Part shown: one piece after another, positions 47,318 to 55,822 of the stretch
Position numbering within the stretch: the stretch's first letter is position 1
How the letters are laid out: every line of letters starts with the position of its first letter
NCBI RefSeq assembly: GCF_002980595.1
Contig: NZ_PVLQ01000030.1
Coordinates: forward strand, 23,078 to 87,077
Direction of reading: 5' to 3'
From: Malikia granosa
Lineage (GTDB): Bacteria > Pseudomonadota > Gammaproteobacteria > Burkholderiales > Burkholderiaceae_C
DNA length: 64,000 nt
Notes under the pieces: model-generated
Told to the model about the DNA's origin: nothing
Database searches by the model: none
Seen by the model: only the letters and a program-made list of their open reading frames with translations
Translations under genes and position numbers: made by a program

Positions 47318-48886
47318 TCAGGCCTTCTTGCGCGCCTTGGCCGCCTTCTTGGGCTTGGCTGGCTTGGCGATATGGGCCGTGACCGGGATCACGCCGGCCG
47401 GCTTGTCCAGCCGCGCCGGCTGGTCGGCGGCAATGCGCGCGGCCTCGTCGACCAGGTACTGCAGCAGCAGGCCGACCGGGCGGCCGGTCGCGCCCTTGGC
47501 CGCGCCGCTCTTCCAGGCCACGCCCGCGATGTCCAGGTGGGCCCAGGCCTGCTTGTCCTGCACGAACTTCTGCAGGAACTTGGCCGCCGTCACGACCCCG
47601 GCCTGGCGACCGGCGACGTTGCCCATGTCGGCGAAGTTGGACTTCAGGCCCTCGGCATAGTCGTCGTCGAGCGGCATACGCCAGCACAGGTCCTGCGCTG
47701 CCGAGCCGGCCTCCTGCAACTGCTGCGCCAGCTCGTCCTGGTTCGCGAACAGGCCGGCGCGCACGCCGCCGAGCGCGATCACGCAGGCACCGGTCAGGGT
47801 CGCGATGTCGATCAGCGCGCGCGGCTCGAAGCGCTGGGCATAGGTCAGCGCGTCGCACAGGATCAGCCGGCCCTCGGCATCGGTGTTGAGCACCTCGATG
47901 GTCTGGCCGCTCATGCTGGTCACGACATCGCCCGGCTTGACCGCGCGACCGCTGGGCATGTTCTCGCAGGCCGGGATCAGGCCGACCACGTTGACCGCCG
48001 GCTTGAGCTCGGCCAGCGCGGCGAAGGTGCCCAGCACGCTGGCGGCGCCACCCATGTCGAACTTCATCTCGTCCATCTCGGCCGCCGGCTTGATCGAGAT
48101 GCCGCCGGTATCGAAGGTCACGCCCTTGCCGACCAGCACCACCGGCGCGACCGACTTGTGCGCGCCCTGGTACTTCAGCACGATGAAGCGCAGCGGCTGC
48201 TCCGAGCCCTGGGACACGGCCATGAAGGCACCCATGCCCAGCGCCTCGACCTCGGCCGGACCCAGGATCTCGGCGCTCAGATGCGACTTCTTGGCCAGCT
48301 GGCGCGCGGCATCGGCCAGCAGGGTGGGCGTGGCGTGGTTGGCCGGGCGGTTCGCCCATTCCTTGGCCAGCTCGATGCCGCGCACCGTGGCGCAGCCGAG
48401 CTCGAAGCCCGAGCGCACCGCGCCGGCATCGGTCACGCCGAGGTCGACGCGGCGGATCGCGCGCGGCTGCGGCAGGCTCTTGGTAGTGGTGTAGACATAG
48501 CTGGCGTCGGCCACGGCCTGGACCAGCGCGTTGATGGCGGCCACCGCCAGCGAGCCGGCATAGACCCCCACGGTCTTGAGCTTGAGGCCCTTGAGCGGGG
48601 CCATCGCCGCCAGCGCCGCCTTGCGCACCTGGGCCGCCGAGCCGTCGCCAGCGCGCACGAACACCAGCCGGCGCGCCGTCACGCCCGGCAGGCCATAGGC
48701 CTGCAGCAGCTTGCCGGCGCCTTCTTCCAGGTCCTTGGCCGCCAGCGCGGACTGGACCCAGACGCTGATCGGGTCCTGCGCATTGCGGCTGGCCGCCAGC
48801 ACCTCGTCGGCGCACAGCACCAGCAACGCGTCGACTTCCCATTCGGCCGCCTGGGCCAGGCTCACGGACTTGAGTTCGAAGTTCAT
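47318..48886 (-). CDS. pepA: Leucyl aminopeptidase (M17)
   Basis: The 522-residue enzyme has the M17 signature NTDAEGRL, the zinc/manganese ligands in VGKGVTFDTGGISIKP and the EMKFDMGGAASVLG segment. It removes N-terminal residues from peptides and in some bacteria also binds DNA. The protein carries a C-terminal tail rich in Lys and Ala (AKPAKPKKAAKARKKA), longer than in E. coli PepA. Start ATG 48886 lies only 28 bases from the divergent lptF start, so their promoters must overlap or sit inside the genes. Confidence 0.94.
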   Translation of the reverse strand: MNFELKSVSLAQAAEWEVDALLVLCADEVLAASRNAQDPISVWVQSALAAKDLEEGAGKLLQAYGLPGVTARRLVFVRAGDGSAAQVRKAALAAMAPLKGLKLKTVGVYAGSLAVAAINALVQAVADASYVYTTTKSLPQPRAIRRVDLGVTDAGAVRSGFELGCATVRGIELAKEWANRPANHATPTLLADAARQLAKKSHLSAEILGPAEVEALGMGAFMAVSQGSEQPLRFIVLKYQGAHKSVAPVVLVGKGVTFDTGGISIKPAAEMDEMKFDMGGAASVLGTFAALAELKPAVNVVGLIPACENMPSGRAVKPGDVVTSMSGQTIEVLNTDAEGRLILCDALTYAQRFEPRALIDIATLTGACVIALGGVRAGLFANQDELAQQLQEAGSAAQDLCWRMPLDDDYAEGLKSNFADMGNVAGRQAGVVTAAKFLQKFVQDKQAWAHLDIAGVAWKSGAAKGATGRPVGLLLQYLVDEAARIAADQPARLDKPAGVIPVTAHIAKPAKPKKAAKARKKA

Positions 48887-48914
48887 AATATGCCTATTAG
48901 TAAAAATCCAGCCG

Positions 48915-50045
48915 ATGTTATTCCATTCCTCTATCAGGCGAGAGCTCGCGCGCAGCTTCGGTGCCAACCTGCTGGTGCTGTTCACCATCGTGCTGACGAT
49001 GCTGCTGATCCGCACCCTGGGCATGGCCAGCAAGGGCAGCGTCAACCCGCAGGAGATTCTGCTGGTGCTGACCTATACCGTGATGGCGCAGATGCCGATC
49101 GTGCTGACGATCGCGCTGTTCGTCGCCATCGTCTCGACGCTGTCGCGCATGTATGCCGACAGCGAGATGTTCATCTGGTTCTCGGCCGGTCGCGGCCTGG
49201 CCGGCTTCCTGCCGCCCATCCTGCGCTTCGCCTGGCCGGTGCTGCTGGCCATCGGCCTGCTGGTGGCCTGGGCCTGGCCCTGGGCCAACCAGCAGACCGA
49301 ACTGCTGCGCATCCGCTACGAGCAGCGCGGCGACCTCGACCGCGTCAGCCCGGGCCAGTTCATGGAATCCTCGGGCGGGCGACGCGTGTTCTTCATCGAC
49401 CGCGACACCTCGGGCGGCACCCAGGGCCGCAATGTCTTCATTGCCGACACCGATGTCCACGGCCGCGAGACCATCACCTCGGCCCAGGCCGGCCGCATCG
49501 AGTGGATAGGCCAGGACCAGTTCCTGATGCTCGACCGCGGCCAGCGGCTCGAGCTGCCGCCACCCGACCAGGCCAAGGACGTCATCCGCGTGAGCGAATT
49601 CGAGAGCTACGGCATCCGCATCGGCGGCAAGGAAGCGGCCGACGGCCAATCGGCCAAGTTCAAGGCCCTGCCCAGCGCGCAACTGCTGCGTGACCCGAGT
49701 CCGGCGGCGCTGGGCGAGCTGTCCTGGCGCATCGGCATGGCGCTCACCGCCTTCAACTTCGTGCTGATTGCGGTCGCGGTCTCGGTGTCGAACCCGCGCG
49801 CCGGGCGCAGCGGCAACCTGGTGTTCCTGCTGTTCAGCTTCGTGCTCTACTACAACCTGGTCAACCTGGGCGCGAGCTGGATCGCCGCCGGCAAGTTCGA
49901 CTGGCTGCGCTACATGCTGGTCGTGCATGGCGGCGTGCTGGTGGCCACGCTGGCCTGGCTGGCCAAGCGCCACTACAACTGGCAGCTCTGGCGCCGGCAC
50001 CGCACGACCAAGCCCAACCAAACCGCCACCGGAGGCCTGGCATGA
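48915..50045 (+). CDS. lptF: LPS export ABC transporter permease LptF
   Basis: The 376-residue inner-membrane protein is of the YjgP/YjgQ (LptF) family, starting MLFHSSIRRELARSFGANLLV with six membrane helices and a periplasmic jellyroll domain (about 120-250). With LptG and LptB it extracts lipopolysaccharide from the inner membrane. SAGRGLAGFLPPILRFAWPVL lies after the second helix. Its stop overlaps the lptG start (ATGA), so the pair is coupled. Confidence 0.94.
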   Translation: MLFHSSIRRELARSFGANLLVLFTIVLTMLLIRTLGMASKGSVNPQEILLVLTYTVMAQMPIVLTIALFVAIVSTLSRMYADSEMFIWFSAGRGLAGFLPPILRFAWPVLLAIGLLVAWAWPWANQQTELLRIRYEQRGDLDRVSPGQFMESSGGRRVFFIDRDTSGGTQGRNVFIADTDVHGRETITSAQAGRIEWIGQDQFLMLDRGQRLELPPPDQAKDVIRVSEFESYGIRIGGKEAADGQSAKFKALPSAQLLRDPSPAALGELSWRIGMALTAFNFVLIAVAVSVSNPRAGRSGNLVFLLFSFVLYYNLVNLGASWIAAGKFDWLRYMLVVHGGVLVATLAWLAKRHYNWQLWRRHRTTKPNQTATGGLA

Positions 50046-51157
50046 AGACGCTGCGCCGCCTGATCTATGGCGAAATCCTGGTCGCCGTGCTGTTCGTGCT
50101 GCTGGCCTTCCTGGCGCTGTTTTCCTTCTTCGACCTGCTCGACGAGCTGCCCGCGCTGGGCCGCGCCTCGCCGCTGGACCCGCAGCAAATCTATGCGCTG
50201 CCGCAGGCGCTGGCCTATGTCGCGCTGCAGCTGCCGACCCGCATCTACGAACTGCTGCCGATCGCGGTGCTGATCGGCAGCGTGTTCGTGCTGGTGCGGC
50301 TGGCGCAAAGCTCCGAATTCACCATCCTGCGCACCAGCGGCCTGGGCCCGGGCCGCGCGCTGCGCACCCTGCTCGGACTCGGCGCCAGCTTCGTGCTGCT
50401 GACCTTCGCGATCGGCGACTATGTCGCGCCCGCCGCCGGCAAGGCCGGCCAGCTGCTCAAGGCCCAGTACCAGGGCCGCACCACGCTGGGACGCACCGGC
50501 GCCTGGCTCAAGGAGCGCCACGAGGACAGCCAGTTCTCGGTCAACGTCGGCGCGCTCGGGGCCGACGGCACGCTGCAGGAGGTGCGCATCTTCGAATTCG
50601 GCGATGACGGCCGGCTGCGCTCGACGCTCAAGGCCCAGAGCGGCCAGATTGCCAGCAGCGGACACTGGCAACTGCAGAAGGTGCAGCGCCAGCAATTCGA
50701 CACCCGTGGCGGCCAAGCCCATGTGCAACGCGACAGCCTGGCGCAATGGGACTGGCCGACCGGGCTCAGCAGCGAAATGGTATCGGTCGCGCTGCTCAAG
50801 CCCGAGCGCATGGCCACGCTCGACCTGTTCCGCTATGTGCGCCACCTCGAGGCCAACGGCCAGAACGCGCAGCGCTACGAGATCGAGTTCTGGCGCAAGC
50901 TGTTCTATCCGCTGAGCTGCCTGGTCATGGTCGTGCTCGCGCTGCCATTCGCCTACCTGCATTTCCGCTCCGGCGGAGTCGCGGGCTATGTGTTCCTAGG
51001 CGTGATGCTCGGCATCAGCTTCTTCCTGCTCAGCAACGTGTTCGGCTACATCGGCAACCTGCGCGCCTGGGCGCCCTGGCTGGTCGCTGCCGCACCCTCG
51101 CTGCTCTATTCACTGGTCTCGCTCGGCGCCTTCGGCTGGCTGGTGCTGAGGCATTGA
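50042..51157 (+). CDS. lptG: LPS export ABC transporter permease LptG
   Basis: The 371-residue protein is the LptG partner of LptF: MKTLRRLIYGEILVAVLFVLL at the start, six helices, and the jellyroll domain in the middle (KAQYQGRTTLGRTGAWLKERH region). RYVRHLEANGQNAQRYEIEFW near residue 260 precedes the last three helices and is family-typical. It lies in an operon with lptF and is followed 19 bases later by cbiX. Confidence 0.94.
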   Translation: MKTLRRLIYGEILVAVLFVLLAFLALFSFFDLLDELPALGRASPLDPQQIYALPQALAYVALQLPTRIYELLPIAVLIGSVFVLVRLAQSSEFTILRTSGLGPGRALRTLLGLGASFVLLTFAIGDYVAPAAGKAGQLLKAQYQGRTTLGRTGAWLKERHEDSQFSVNVGALGADGTLQEVRIFEFGDDGRLRSTLKAQSGQIASSGHWQLQKVQRQQFDTRGGQAHVQRDSLAQWDWPTGLSSEMVSVALLKPERMATLDLFRYVRHLEANGQNAQRYEIEFWRKLFYPLSCLVMVVLALPFAYLHFRSGGVAGYVFLGVMLGISFFLLSNVFGYIGNLRAWAPWLVAAAPSLLYSLVSLGAFGWLVLRH

Positions 51158-51176
51158 TCCCAACCCCAAGATCCCC

Positions 51177-51539
51177 ATGCTCGCCATTCTCATCTTTGCC
51201 CACGGCTCGCGCGATCCGCTGTGGCGCGCGCCGGTCGAAGCCGTCGCCGCCGCCGTGCGCGCACAGGCCCCCGAGGCCCATGTCGCCTGCGCCTACCTCG
51301 AACTCTGCCAGCCCGAGCTGCCCGAGGCCGCCGCCAGCGCCATCGAAGCCGGCGCGTCCGAAGTGCGGGTGCTGCCGCTGTTCTTCGGCATGGGCAAGCA
51401 CGCGCGCGAGGACCTGCCGCTGCTGATGGAACAGCTGCGCCAGGCCCATCCCGCGGTCAGCTTCAAGCTGCTGCCGACCGCTGGCGAGCAGCCGCGCCTG
51501 ACCGCGCTGCTGGCCGAACTTGCGCTGGAAGCCGAATGA
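51177..51539 (+). CDS. cbiX: CbiX/SirB-like small chelatase
   Basis: The 120-residue protein starts MLAILIFAHGSRDPLWRAP, with the chelatase histidine H9 in FAHGSRDP, and has VRVLPLFFGMGKHAREDLP carrying the second conserved histidine. This matches short CbiX/SirB proteins that insert cobalt, nickel or iron into sirohydrochlorin. Next to cysB it may supply siroheme for sulfite reductase; that link is context. The stop overlaps the cysB start (ATGA). Confidence 0.88.
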   Translation: MLAILIFAHGSRDPLWRAPVEAVAAAVRAQAPEAHVACAYLELCQPELPEAAASAIEAGASEVRVLPLFFGMGKHAREDLPLLMEQLRQAHPAVSFKLLPTAGEQPRLTALLAELALEAE

Positions 51540-52480
51540 ACCTGCACCAGTTCCGCTTCGTCCAGGAGGCCGTGCGCCGCAACCTCAACCTGACCGAGGC
51601 GGCCAAGGCGCTGCACACCTCGCAGCCGGGCGTCTCCAAGGCCATCATCGAGCTCGAGGACGAGCTCGGCGTCGAGATCTTCTCGCGCCATGGCAAGCGC
51701 ATCAAGCGCGTGACCGAGCCCGGCCAACATGTGCTGAAAAGCATCGACATCATCCTGCGCGAGGTCAACAACCTCAAGCGCATCGGCGAACAGTTCTCGG
51801 CCCAGGACAGCGGCACCCTCAGCATCGCCACCACCCACACCCAGGCCCGCTACGTGCTGCCCGGGCCGGTGGCCAAGCTGCGCATCGCCTACCCCAAGGT
51901 CGGCATCAGCCTGCACCAGGGCTCGCCGGACCAGGTCGCGCGCATGCTGCTCGACGAGACGGCCGAAATCGGCATCGCGACCGAATCGCTGGGCCAGTAC
52001 GACGAGCTCGTCACCCTGCCCTGCTACGACTGGCAGCATGTGCTGGTGCTGCCCTTCGGCCACCCGCTGCTCGACAAGGAGCGCATCAGCCTGGAAGACC
52101 TGGCCAAGCAGCCGCTGATCACCTACCACCCGACCTTCACCGGCCGCACGCGGATCGACCAGGCCTTCGCGCAGCGCCAGCTGACGCCCAACGTGGTGCT
52201 CGACGCCATCGACTCCGACGTCATCAAGACCTATGTCAAGCTCGGCATGGGCGTCGGCATCGTGGCCGAGATGGCGATGCAGGGCGACGAACGCAGCCCC
52301 GACCTGGTGGCACGGCCGGCCGGCAACCTGTTCGGCCAGAACGTCGCGCGCGTGGCCTTCAAGCGCGGCGCCTACCTGAGGCTGTTCGTGCTCAAGTTCG
52401 CCGAATTCCTCAGCGACCGCCTGAACCGCGATCTGATCATGAAAGTCATGCAGGGCCAGGGCCATGACTACGAGATGTAA
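51536..52480 (+). CDS. cysB: CysB-like LysR regulator of sulfur assimilation
   Basis: The 314-residue LysR protein begins MNLHQFRFVQEAVRRNLNLTEAAKALHTSQPGVSK, a wording specific to the CysB group, and its effector domain contains TTHTQARYVLPGPVAKL and GMGVGIVAEMAMQ. CysB-type proteins activate cysteine and sulfonate-uptake genes in response to acetylserine or sulfate status. It overlaps cbiX and could control the sulfur genes elsewhere in the genome, and possibly the sulfur-related ABC importer and SQR operons in this window; that is a guess. Confidence 0.92.
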   Translation: MNLHQFRFVQEAVRRNLNLTEAAKALHTSQPGVSKAIIELEDELGVEIFSRHGKRIKRVTEPGQHVLKSIDIILREVNNLKRIGEQFSAQDSGTLSIATTHTQARYVLPGPVAKLRIAYPKVGISLHQGSPDQVARMLLDETAEIGIATESLGQYDELVTLPCYDWQHVLVLPFGHPLLDKERISLEDLAKQPLITYHPTFTGRTRIDQAFAQRQLTPNVVLDAIDSDVIKTYVKLGMGVGIVAEMAMQGDERSPDLVARPAGNLFGQNVARVAFKRGAYLRLFVLKFAEFLSDRLNRDLIMKVMQGQGHDYEM

Positions 52481-52486
52481 GCTCCC

Positions 52487-52492
52487 TATAAT
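52487..52492 (+). promoter_or_regulatory. Perfect TATAAT -10 placed immediately upstream of the RfaH-like gene
   Basis: TATAAT at 52487-52492 would put transcription start at about 52499, the A of the ATG of the next gene. The -35 region is poor. If real, the mRNA would be leaderless or nearly so. Confidence 0.45.
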
Positions 52493-52498
52493 TTCCTG

Positions 52499-53050
52499 AT
52501 GAAAATGAGCAGCTGCCCGCATCCCGTACTCGACGCGCTCCAGGACAGCGCCTGGTACCTGGCCTACACCAAGCCCAAGTCCGAAGACATCGGACTCGAC
52601 AACCTGCTCAAGCAGGGCTTCGAGGCCTGGCTGCCCAAGATCAAGGCCGTCAAGTCGCGCCGGCGCAAGACCGAGGACGCCCTCTTCACCCAGGAGGCCA
52701 TGTTCCCGCGCTACCTGTTCTTCCGTCCGGCCCATGCCGAGCAGTCGATCTCGGTCGTGCGCTCGACGCTGGGCATCACCAGCCTGGTGCGCTTCGGCCA
52801 TGAATTCGCCCAGCTGCCGCACGACAAGCTCAGGCAGATCGCGCTCTGGGTCGAGCAGCAGCAGGAGCGCTCGGCGGCCGAACTGATGGGGCTGCAACCC
52901 GGCACGGCGGTCAAGGTCACGGCCGGACCGCTGGCCGGCCTGGACGCGCTGGTGCGCATGACGGCACAGGACCGCGTGGTCGTGCTGCTGCAACTGCTGG
53001 GCAAGGACCACGAAGTGGCAATCCCCTATCAGGCCCTTGCCTGCGCCTGA
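52499..53050 (+). CDS. RfaH/NusG-family transcription antiterminator paralogue
   Basis: The 183-residue protein has the NusG N-terminal fold: WYLAYTKPKSEDIGLDNLLK, then FPRYLFFRP, GITSLVRFG, and a KOW domain near residues 135-183 (GLQPGTAVKVTAGPLAGLDALV). It resembles RfaH rather than housekeeping NusG in length and in FPRYLFF and SLVRFG wording. Such paralogues recruit to specific pause sites and suppress termination in long polysaccharide operons. Two methionines (52499, 52505) could start it. It stands at the head of the exopolysaccharide locus. Confidence 0.85.
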   Translation: MKMSSCPHPVLDALQDSAWYLAYTKPKSEDIGLDNLLKQGFEAWLPKIKAVKSRRRKTEDALFTQEAMFPRYLFFRPAHAEQSISVVRSTLGITSLVRFGHEFAQLPHDKLRQIALWVEQQQERSAAELMGLQPGTAVKVTAGPLAGLDALVRMTAQDRVVVLLQLLGKDHEVAIPYQALACA

Positions 53051-53106
53051 AACAGGCCCCGGCCGGTCAATCTGGCCAAAATGCAATAAAAAATCGCATC
53101 CTGCTG

Positions 53107-53153
53107 GCCGATAATGGTTCGGCAAGGCAATTGCACGTTTTCTTCAACTTGAC
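53107..53153 (+). promoter_or_regulatory. First copy of a shared leader with hairpin and GCAATTGC palindrome
   Basis: GCCGA/TCGGC (53107-53111, 53119-53123) makes a small stem around ATAATG, followed by GGCAAGGCAATTGC, where GCAATTGC (53127-53134) is palindromic, then a T-rich CTTCAACTTGAC. Nearly the same sequence recurs at 53995-54038 before the second lipoprotein. It is an mRNA leader or promoter element shared by the two genes. Confidence 0.55.
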
Positions 53154-53171
53154 AAACCAAAGGACTCCCCC

Positions 53172-53861
53172 ATGACTTTCCGAATCAAGCAAAGCCTCAA
53201 GATGCTGGCCATCGCCGGCCTGATCAGCGGCCTGGCAGCCTGCGGCGGCGGTGGCAGCGACGGCACCCTGGTGACCAAGGACCTGCCGTCCGTCACGGTC
53301 GCAGCCGCCACCCAGGCCACCGCCAAGCAATACGCCGCGCTGCTGGCCAACAAGACCGCCAGCCTGCCGGCCGGCGCCATCTTCACTGAAGTCGGCGCAC
53401 CGACCGTGACGACCGGCACCACCTTCACTTTCACCGCGATCCCGGCTGGCGCTCCGGCCAACGCGATCTCCGGCTTCAAGCTCAACACCACCCAGGGCAC
53501 CTTCAGCGGCTACATCGCTGCCGGCTCCACCATCCTGTGCGGCAAGGGCACCTGGAACGGCGTGACCTACCCGAATGCGACCAACACCGCCGATGCCAAC
53601 GGCAATACCTGCTTCAAGATCAACGGCAACATGGTGCTCGACCCGCAGACCGACCGCCTGGTCGCCGGCACGCAGAACGTCGACATCGCCGTGACCATCA
53701 CCGGCGGTGGCGTGACCAGCCAGTCGACCGTCGTCACCAGCCTGACGGTCAGCTACAGCGCCGACGGCACCACCGCCACCATCACCGACCCGACCACCGG
53801 CACCAGCTTCGTGGTCAACACCGCTGTCGTCACCGGCAGCGTGACCGGCGCCAACACCTGA
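53172..53861 (+). CDS. Predicted lipoprotein, related to the next gene
   Basis: I do not recognise a domain in this 229-residue lipoprotein. The signal reads LKMLAIAGLISGLAACGGGG with the lipobox LAAC (C at 24). The mature part is rich in Thr, Ala, Gly and Ser, with a CGKGTWNGV and NGNTCFKI pair that could form a disulfide, and ends in VVTGSVTGANT. Both ends match the next gene (TLKMLAVAG...LAAC, and VTGSVTGAQ), but the middle is different. AAAGGA precedes the ATG. Position beside the Wza operon suggests a surface or matrix-associated role, unproven. Confidence 0.7.
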   Translation: MTFRIKQSLKMLAIAGLISGLAACGGGGSDGTLVTKDLPSVTVAAATQATAKQYAALLANKTASLPAGAIFTEVGAPTVTTGTTFTFTAIPAGAPANAISGFKLNTTQGTFSGYIAAGSTILCGKGTWNGVTYPNATNTADANGNTCFKINGNMVLDPQTDRLVAGTQNVDIAVTITGGGVTSQSTVVTSLTVSYSADGTTATITDPTTGTSFVVNTAVVTGSVTGANT

Positions 53862-53911
53862 TCAGCGCCTCTTGACAAGCCGCACGGCGCGGCTTGCCAG
53901 CCATCGACCAA

Positions 53912-53933
53912 GGCCCGCCCAGTGCGGGCCTTT
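53912..53933 (+). terminator. Intrinsic terminator after the first lipoprotein gene
   Basis: GGCCCGC (53912-53918) pairs with GCGGGCC (53924-53930) across CCAGT, followed by TTTG. A second stem, AAGCCGC / GCGGCTT (53877-53895), lies just before it. Confidence 0.6.
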
Positions 53934-53980
53934 GTCATGGCGACCTCCTCAGTAAAATTCGATCAAAATATAACAAAACC

Positions 53981-54038
53981 CCGCTCCATCTTCCATAATG
54001 GAGCGGCAAGGCAATTGCGCTTTTTTCTTCAACTTGAC
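53981..54038 (+). promoter_or_regulatory. Second copy of the shared leader with a 9-base hairpin
   Basis: CCGCTCCAT (53981-53989) pairs perfectly with ATGGAGCGG (53998-54006) across CTTCCATA. The rest (ATAATG, GGCAAGGCAATTGC with palindrome 54011-54018, T tract, CTTCAACTTGAC) copies the element at 53111-53153. A TATAAC (53969-53974) upstream is a possible -10. It ends 18 bases before the second lipoprotein start. Confidence 0.55.
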
Positions 54039-54056
54039 GTGCAGCAAGAGGACGAC

Positions 54057-55724
54057 ATGGAATTTCGCTTCAACCAAACCTTGAAAATGCTGGCGGTCGC
54101 CGGCGTCATCGGCAGCCTGGCGGCTTGCGGTGGTGGCGGTGGCGGTGGCAGCCCGGTGATCACTCCGCCGGCCGAGGTCATCACGGCTCCCTACAAGTAC
54201 GTGTTCTCGTTTGTCAACGCGCTGGACGGCAAGCCGATCACCGACGCGCTGACGATCCAGTTCACTGGCGCATCCATCACCAGCGGCGAAGTGCTCGACA
54301 GCAACAACAAGGTGATCAAGGTCGGTGACAGCTTCACCACGACCAACGGCCTGTTCGCTGCCGCGGCCAACTTCAACGGCACCGAAGACGTGTTCACCAT
54401 CCTGGGCGGCAACCTGGCCAAGGGCTGGAACACCTCGGGCGTGCAGATCCTGGGCGTGGCCTCCAAGCAGGGCGAACAAGTCGTCACGATCAAGCTCAAC
54501 AAGATCGGCAACGCCGCAGCCATCCAGGCCGACTCGACGCTGGGCATCGGCATGGTCGCCAGCAGCACCACCGCAGCGGCTGGTGGCGCACTGCCTGCCG
54601 TCACGCTGACCACCACCGACAAGACGGTGACCAACGCCGAAAACAAAGCCGAATCCGTCGGTACCGCCACCATCACCATCCCGGCCGGCACCGTGGCGCG
54701 CGACGCCAACAACGTCCCGGCTTCTGGCACCCTGAGCCTGACCGTCACCAAGTACGCCAACAGCGATGTCGACGCCCTGGCGGCCTTCCCGGGTGGCTTC
54801 ACGCCCAATGCCCAGCTGTCCAACGGTACCACCACCTCGGGCAACTTCGTGACCGGCGGCTTTGCGCAGTTCAACATCACCGATGCCGCCGGCAAGGCGA
54901 TCAAGAAGTTCGACACCCCGATCCAGCTGACGATCGACCTGCCCAAGACCTCGAAGAACCCCACAACGGGCGCGACGATCAAGGCTGGCGACACCTATCC
55001 GGTCTGGAGCTTCGACGAAGCGACTGGCAAGTGGGTGTTCGAGGCCGACGGCCAGGTGCGTGAAAAGACGCCGGTCGACGCCAACAACTTCGAAGTGGTG
55101 TTCAACTCGACCCACTTGTCCTACTGGAACCTCGACTACTTCGAGAGCGCCAACTGTACCGGTACGGTCAACATCGCGCGCAACCCCGCTGGCGACACCC
55201 GTCCGCTCAACGTCGACATCGTCGGTGTCGAAGGCAGCCGCTTCTACCGTGCTCTCTACGGCGTCACCGACTCCGCCTTGACCCTGGCCTACTCGCCGCG
55301 CATCAACGTGAACGTGACGGTCAAGGACAGCAAGGGCAATGTGGTGGGCTCGGCAACGAACCAGAACCTGTGTACTGGCGTCACCGTCAACACCCAGCTG
55401 CCGACCGTCACCTATGCCACCCTGCAAACCAACGTGACCGAGTCCTGCCGCGACGGCGTCACCGGCAAGCGCGCCGTGCCGACCTATGTCTACTTCTACG
55501 ACAACAGCATGTACCGGGGCGGCTACTACGCGACCGGCACCAGCACGATCGGCAGCATCGAGTCCGGCACCAACGGCACGCTGTGGGTCTGGAACCGCTT
55601 CATCAACCAGTGGCAGACCAGCAGCGTCGCGGTCACCGCACCGACCACCACGCGCAACATCAACTTCCCGAACCTGGACTGCGCCACGGGTAGCGTGACG
55701 GGTAGCGTTACTGGCGCCCAGTAA
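54057..55724 (+). CDS. Predicted large lipoprotein, related in its ends to the preceding gene
   Basis: The 555-residue lipoprotein has the signal LKMLAVAGVIGSLAACGGGG, lipobox LAAC, then a glycine run. The mature region is rich in Thr, Asn and Gly: beta-rich, probably multi-domain, with SGTATITIPAGTVAR-like strands and a cysteine-containing end (SANCTGTVNIARNPA, CRDGVTGKRAVPTYVYFYDNS, NLDCATGSV). The tail ends in TGSVTGAQ as in the smaller paralogue. I cannot name a domain. AAGAGGA before the ATG fits. Function unknown; adjacent to exopolysaccharide export and possibly retained at the cell surface. Confidence 0.7.
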   Translation: MEFRFNQTLKMLAVAGVIGSLAACGGGGGGGSPVITPPAEVITAPYKYVFSFVNALDGKPITDALTIQFTGASITSGEVLDSNNKVIKVGDSFTTTNGLFAAAANFNGTEDVFTILGGNLAKGWNTSGVQILGVASKQGEQVVTIKLNKIGNAAAIQADSTLGIGMVASSTTAAAGGALPAVTLTTTDKTVTNAENKAESVGTATITIPAGTVARDANNVPASGTLSLTVTKYANSDVDALAAFPGGFTPNAQLSNGTTTSGNFVTGGFAQFNITDAAGKAIKKFDTPIQLTIDLPKTSKNPTTGATIKAGDTYPVWSFDEATGKWVFEADGQVREKTPVDANNFEVVFNSTHLSYWNLDYFESANCTGTVNIARNPAGDTRPLNVDIVGVEGSRFYRALYGVTDSALTLAYSPRINVNVTVKDSKGNVVGSATNQNLCTGVTVNTQLPTVTYATLQTNVTESCRDGVTGKRAVPTYVYFYDNSMYRGGYYATGTSTIGSIESGTNGTLWVWNRFINQWQTSSVAVTAPTTTRNINFPNLDCATGSVTGSVTGAQ

Positions 55725-55736
55725 GGGGGTAACCCT

Positions 55737-55761
55737 CCGGCCGTCATCCAGAGACGGCCGG
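55737..55761. terminator. 9-base perfect hairpin downstream of the large lipoprotein gene
   Basis: CCGGCCGTC (55737-55745), loop ATCCAGA, GACGGCCGG (55753-55761). It directly precedes a T-rich terminator and may act with it. Confidence 0.5.
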
Positions 55762-55768
55762 TCCCAGC

Positions 55769-55795
55769 AAAAAACCCGCCGTGGCGGGTTTTTTT
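55769..55795. terminator. Bidirectional intrinsic terminator between the lipoprotein and yjbH genes
   Basis: An A run, CCCGC, loop CGTG, GCGGG, then seven or more T residues. The A and T flanks make it work in both directions, for the + strand lipoprotein and the convergent yjbH. Confidence 0.85.
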
Positions 55796-55822
55796 CATGG
55801 GCGCCAGCCTGGCGCCTCGGGC

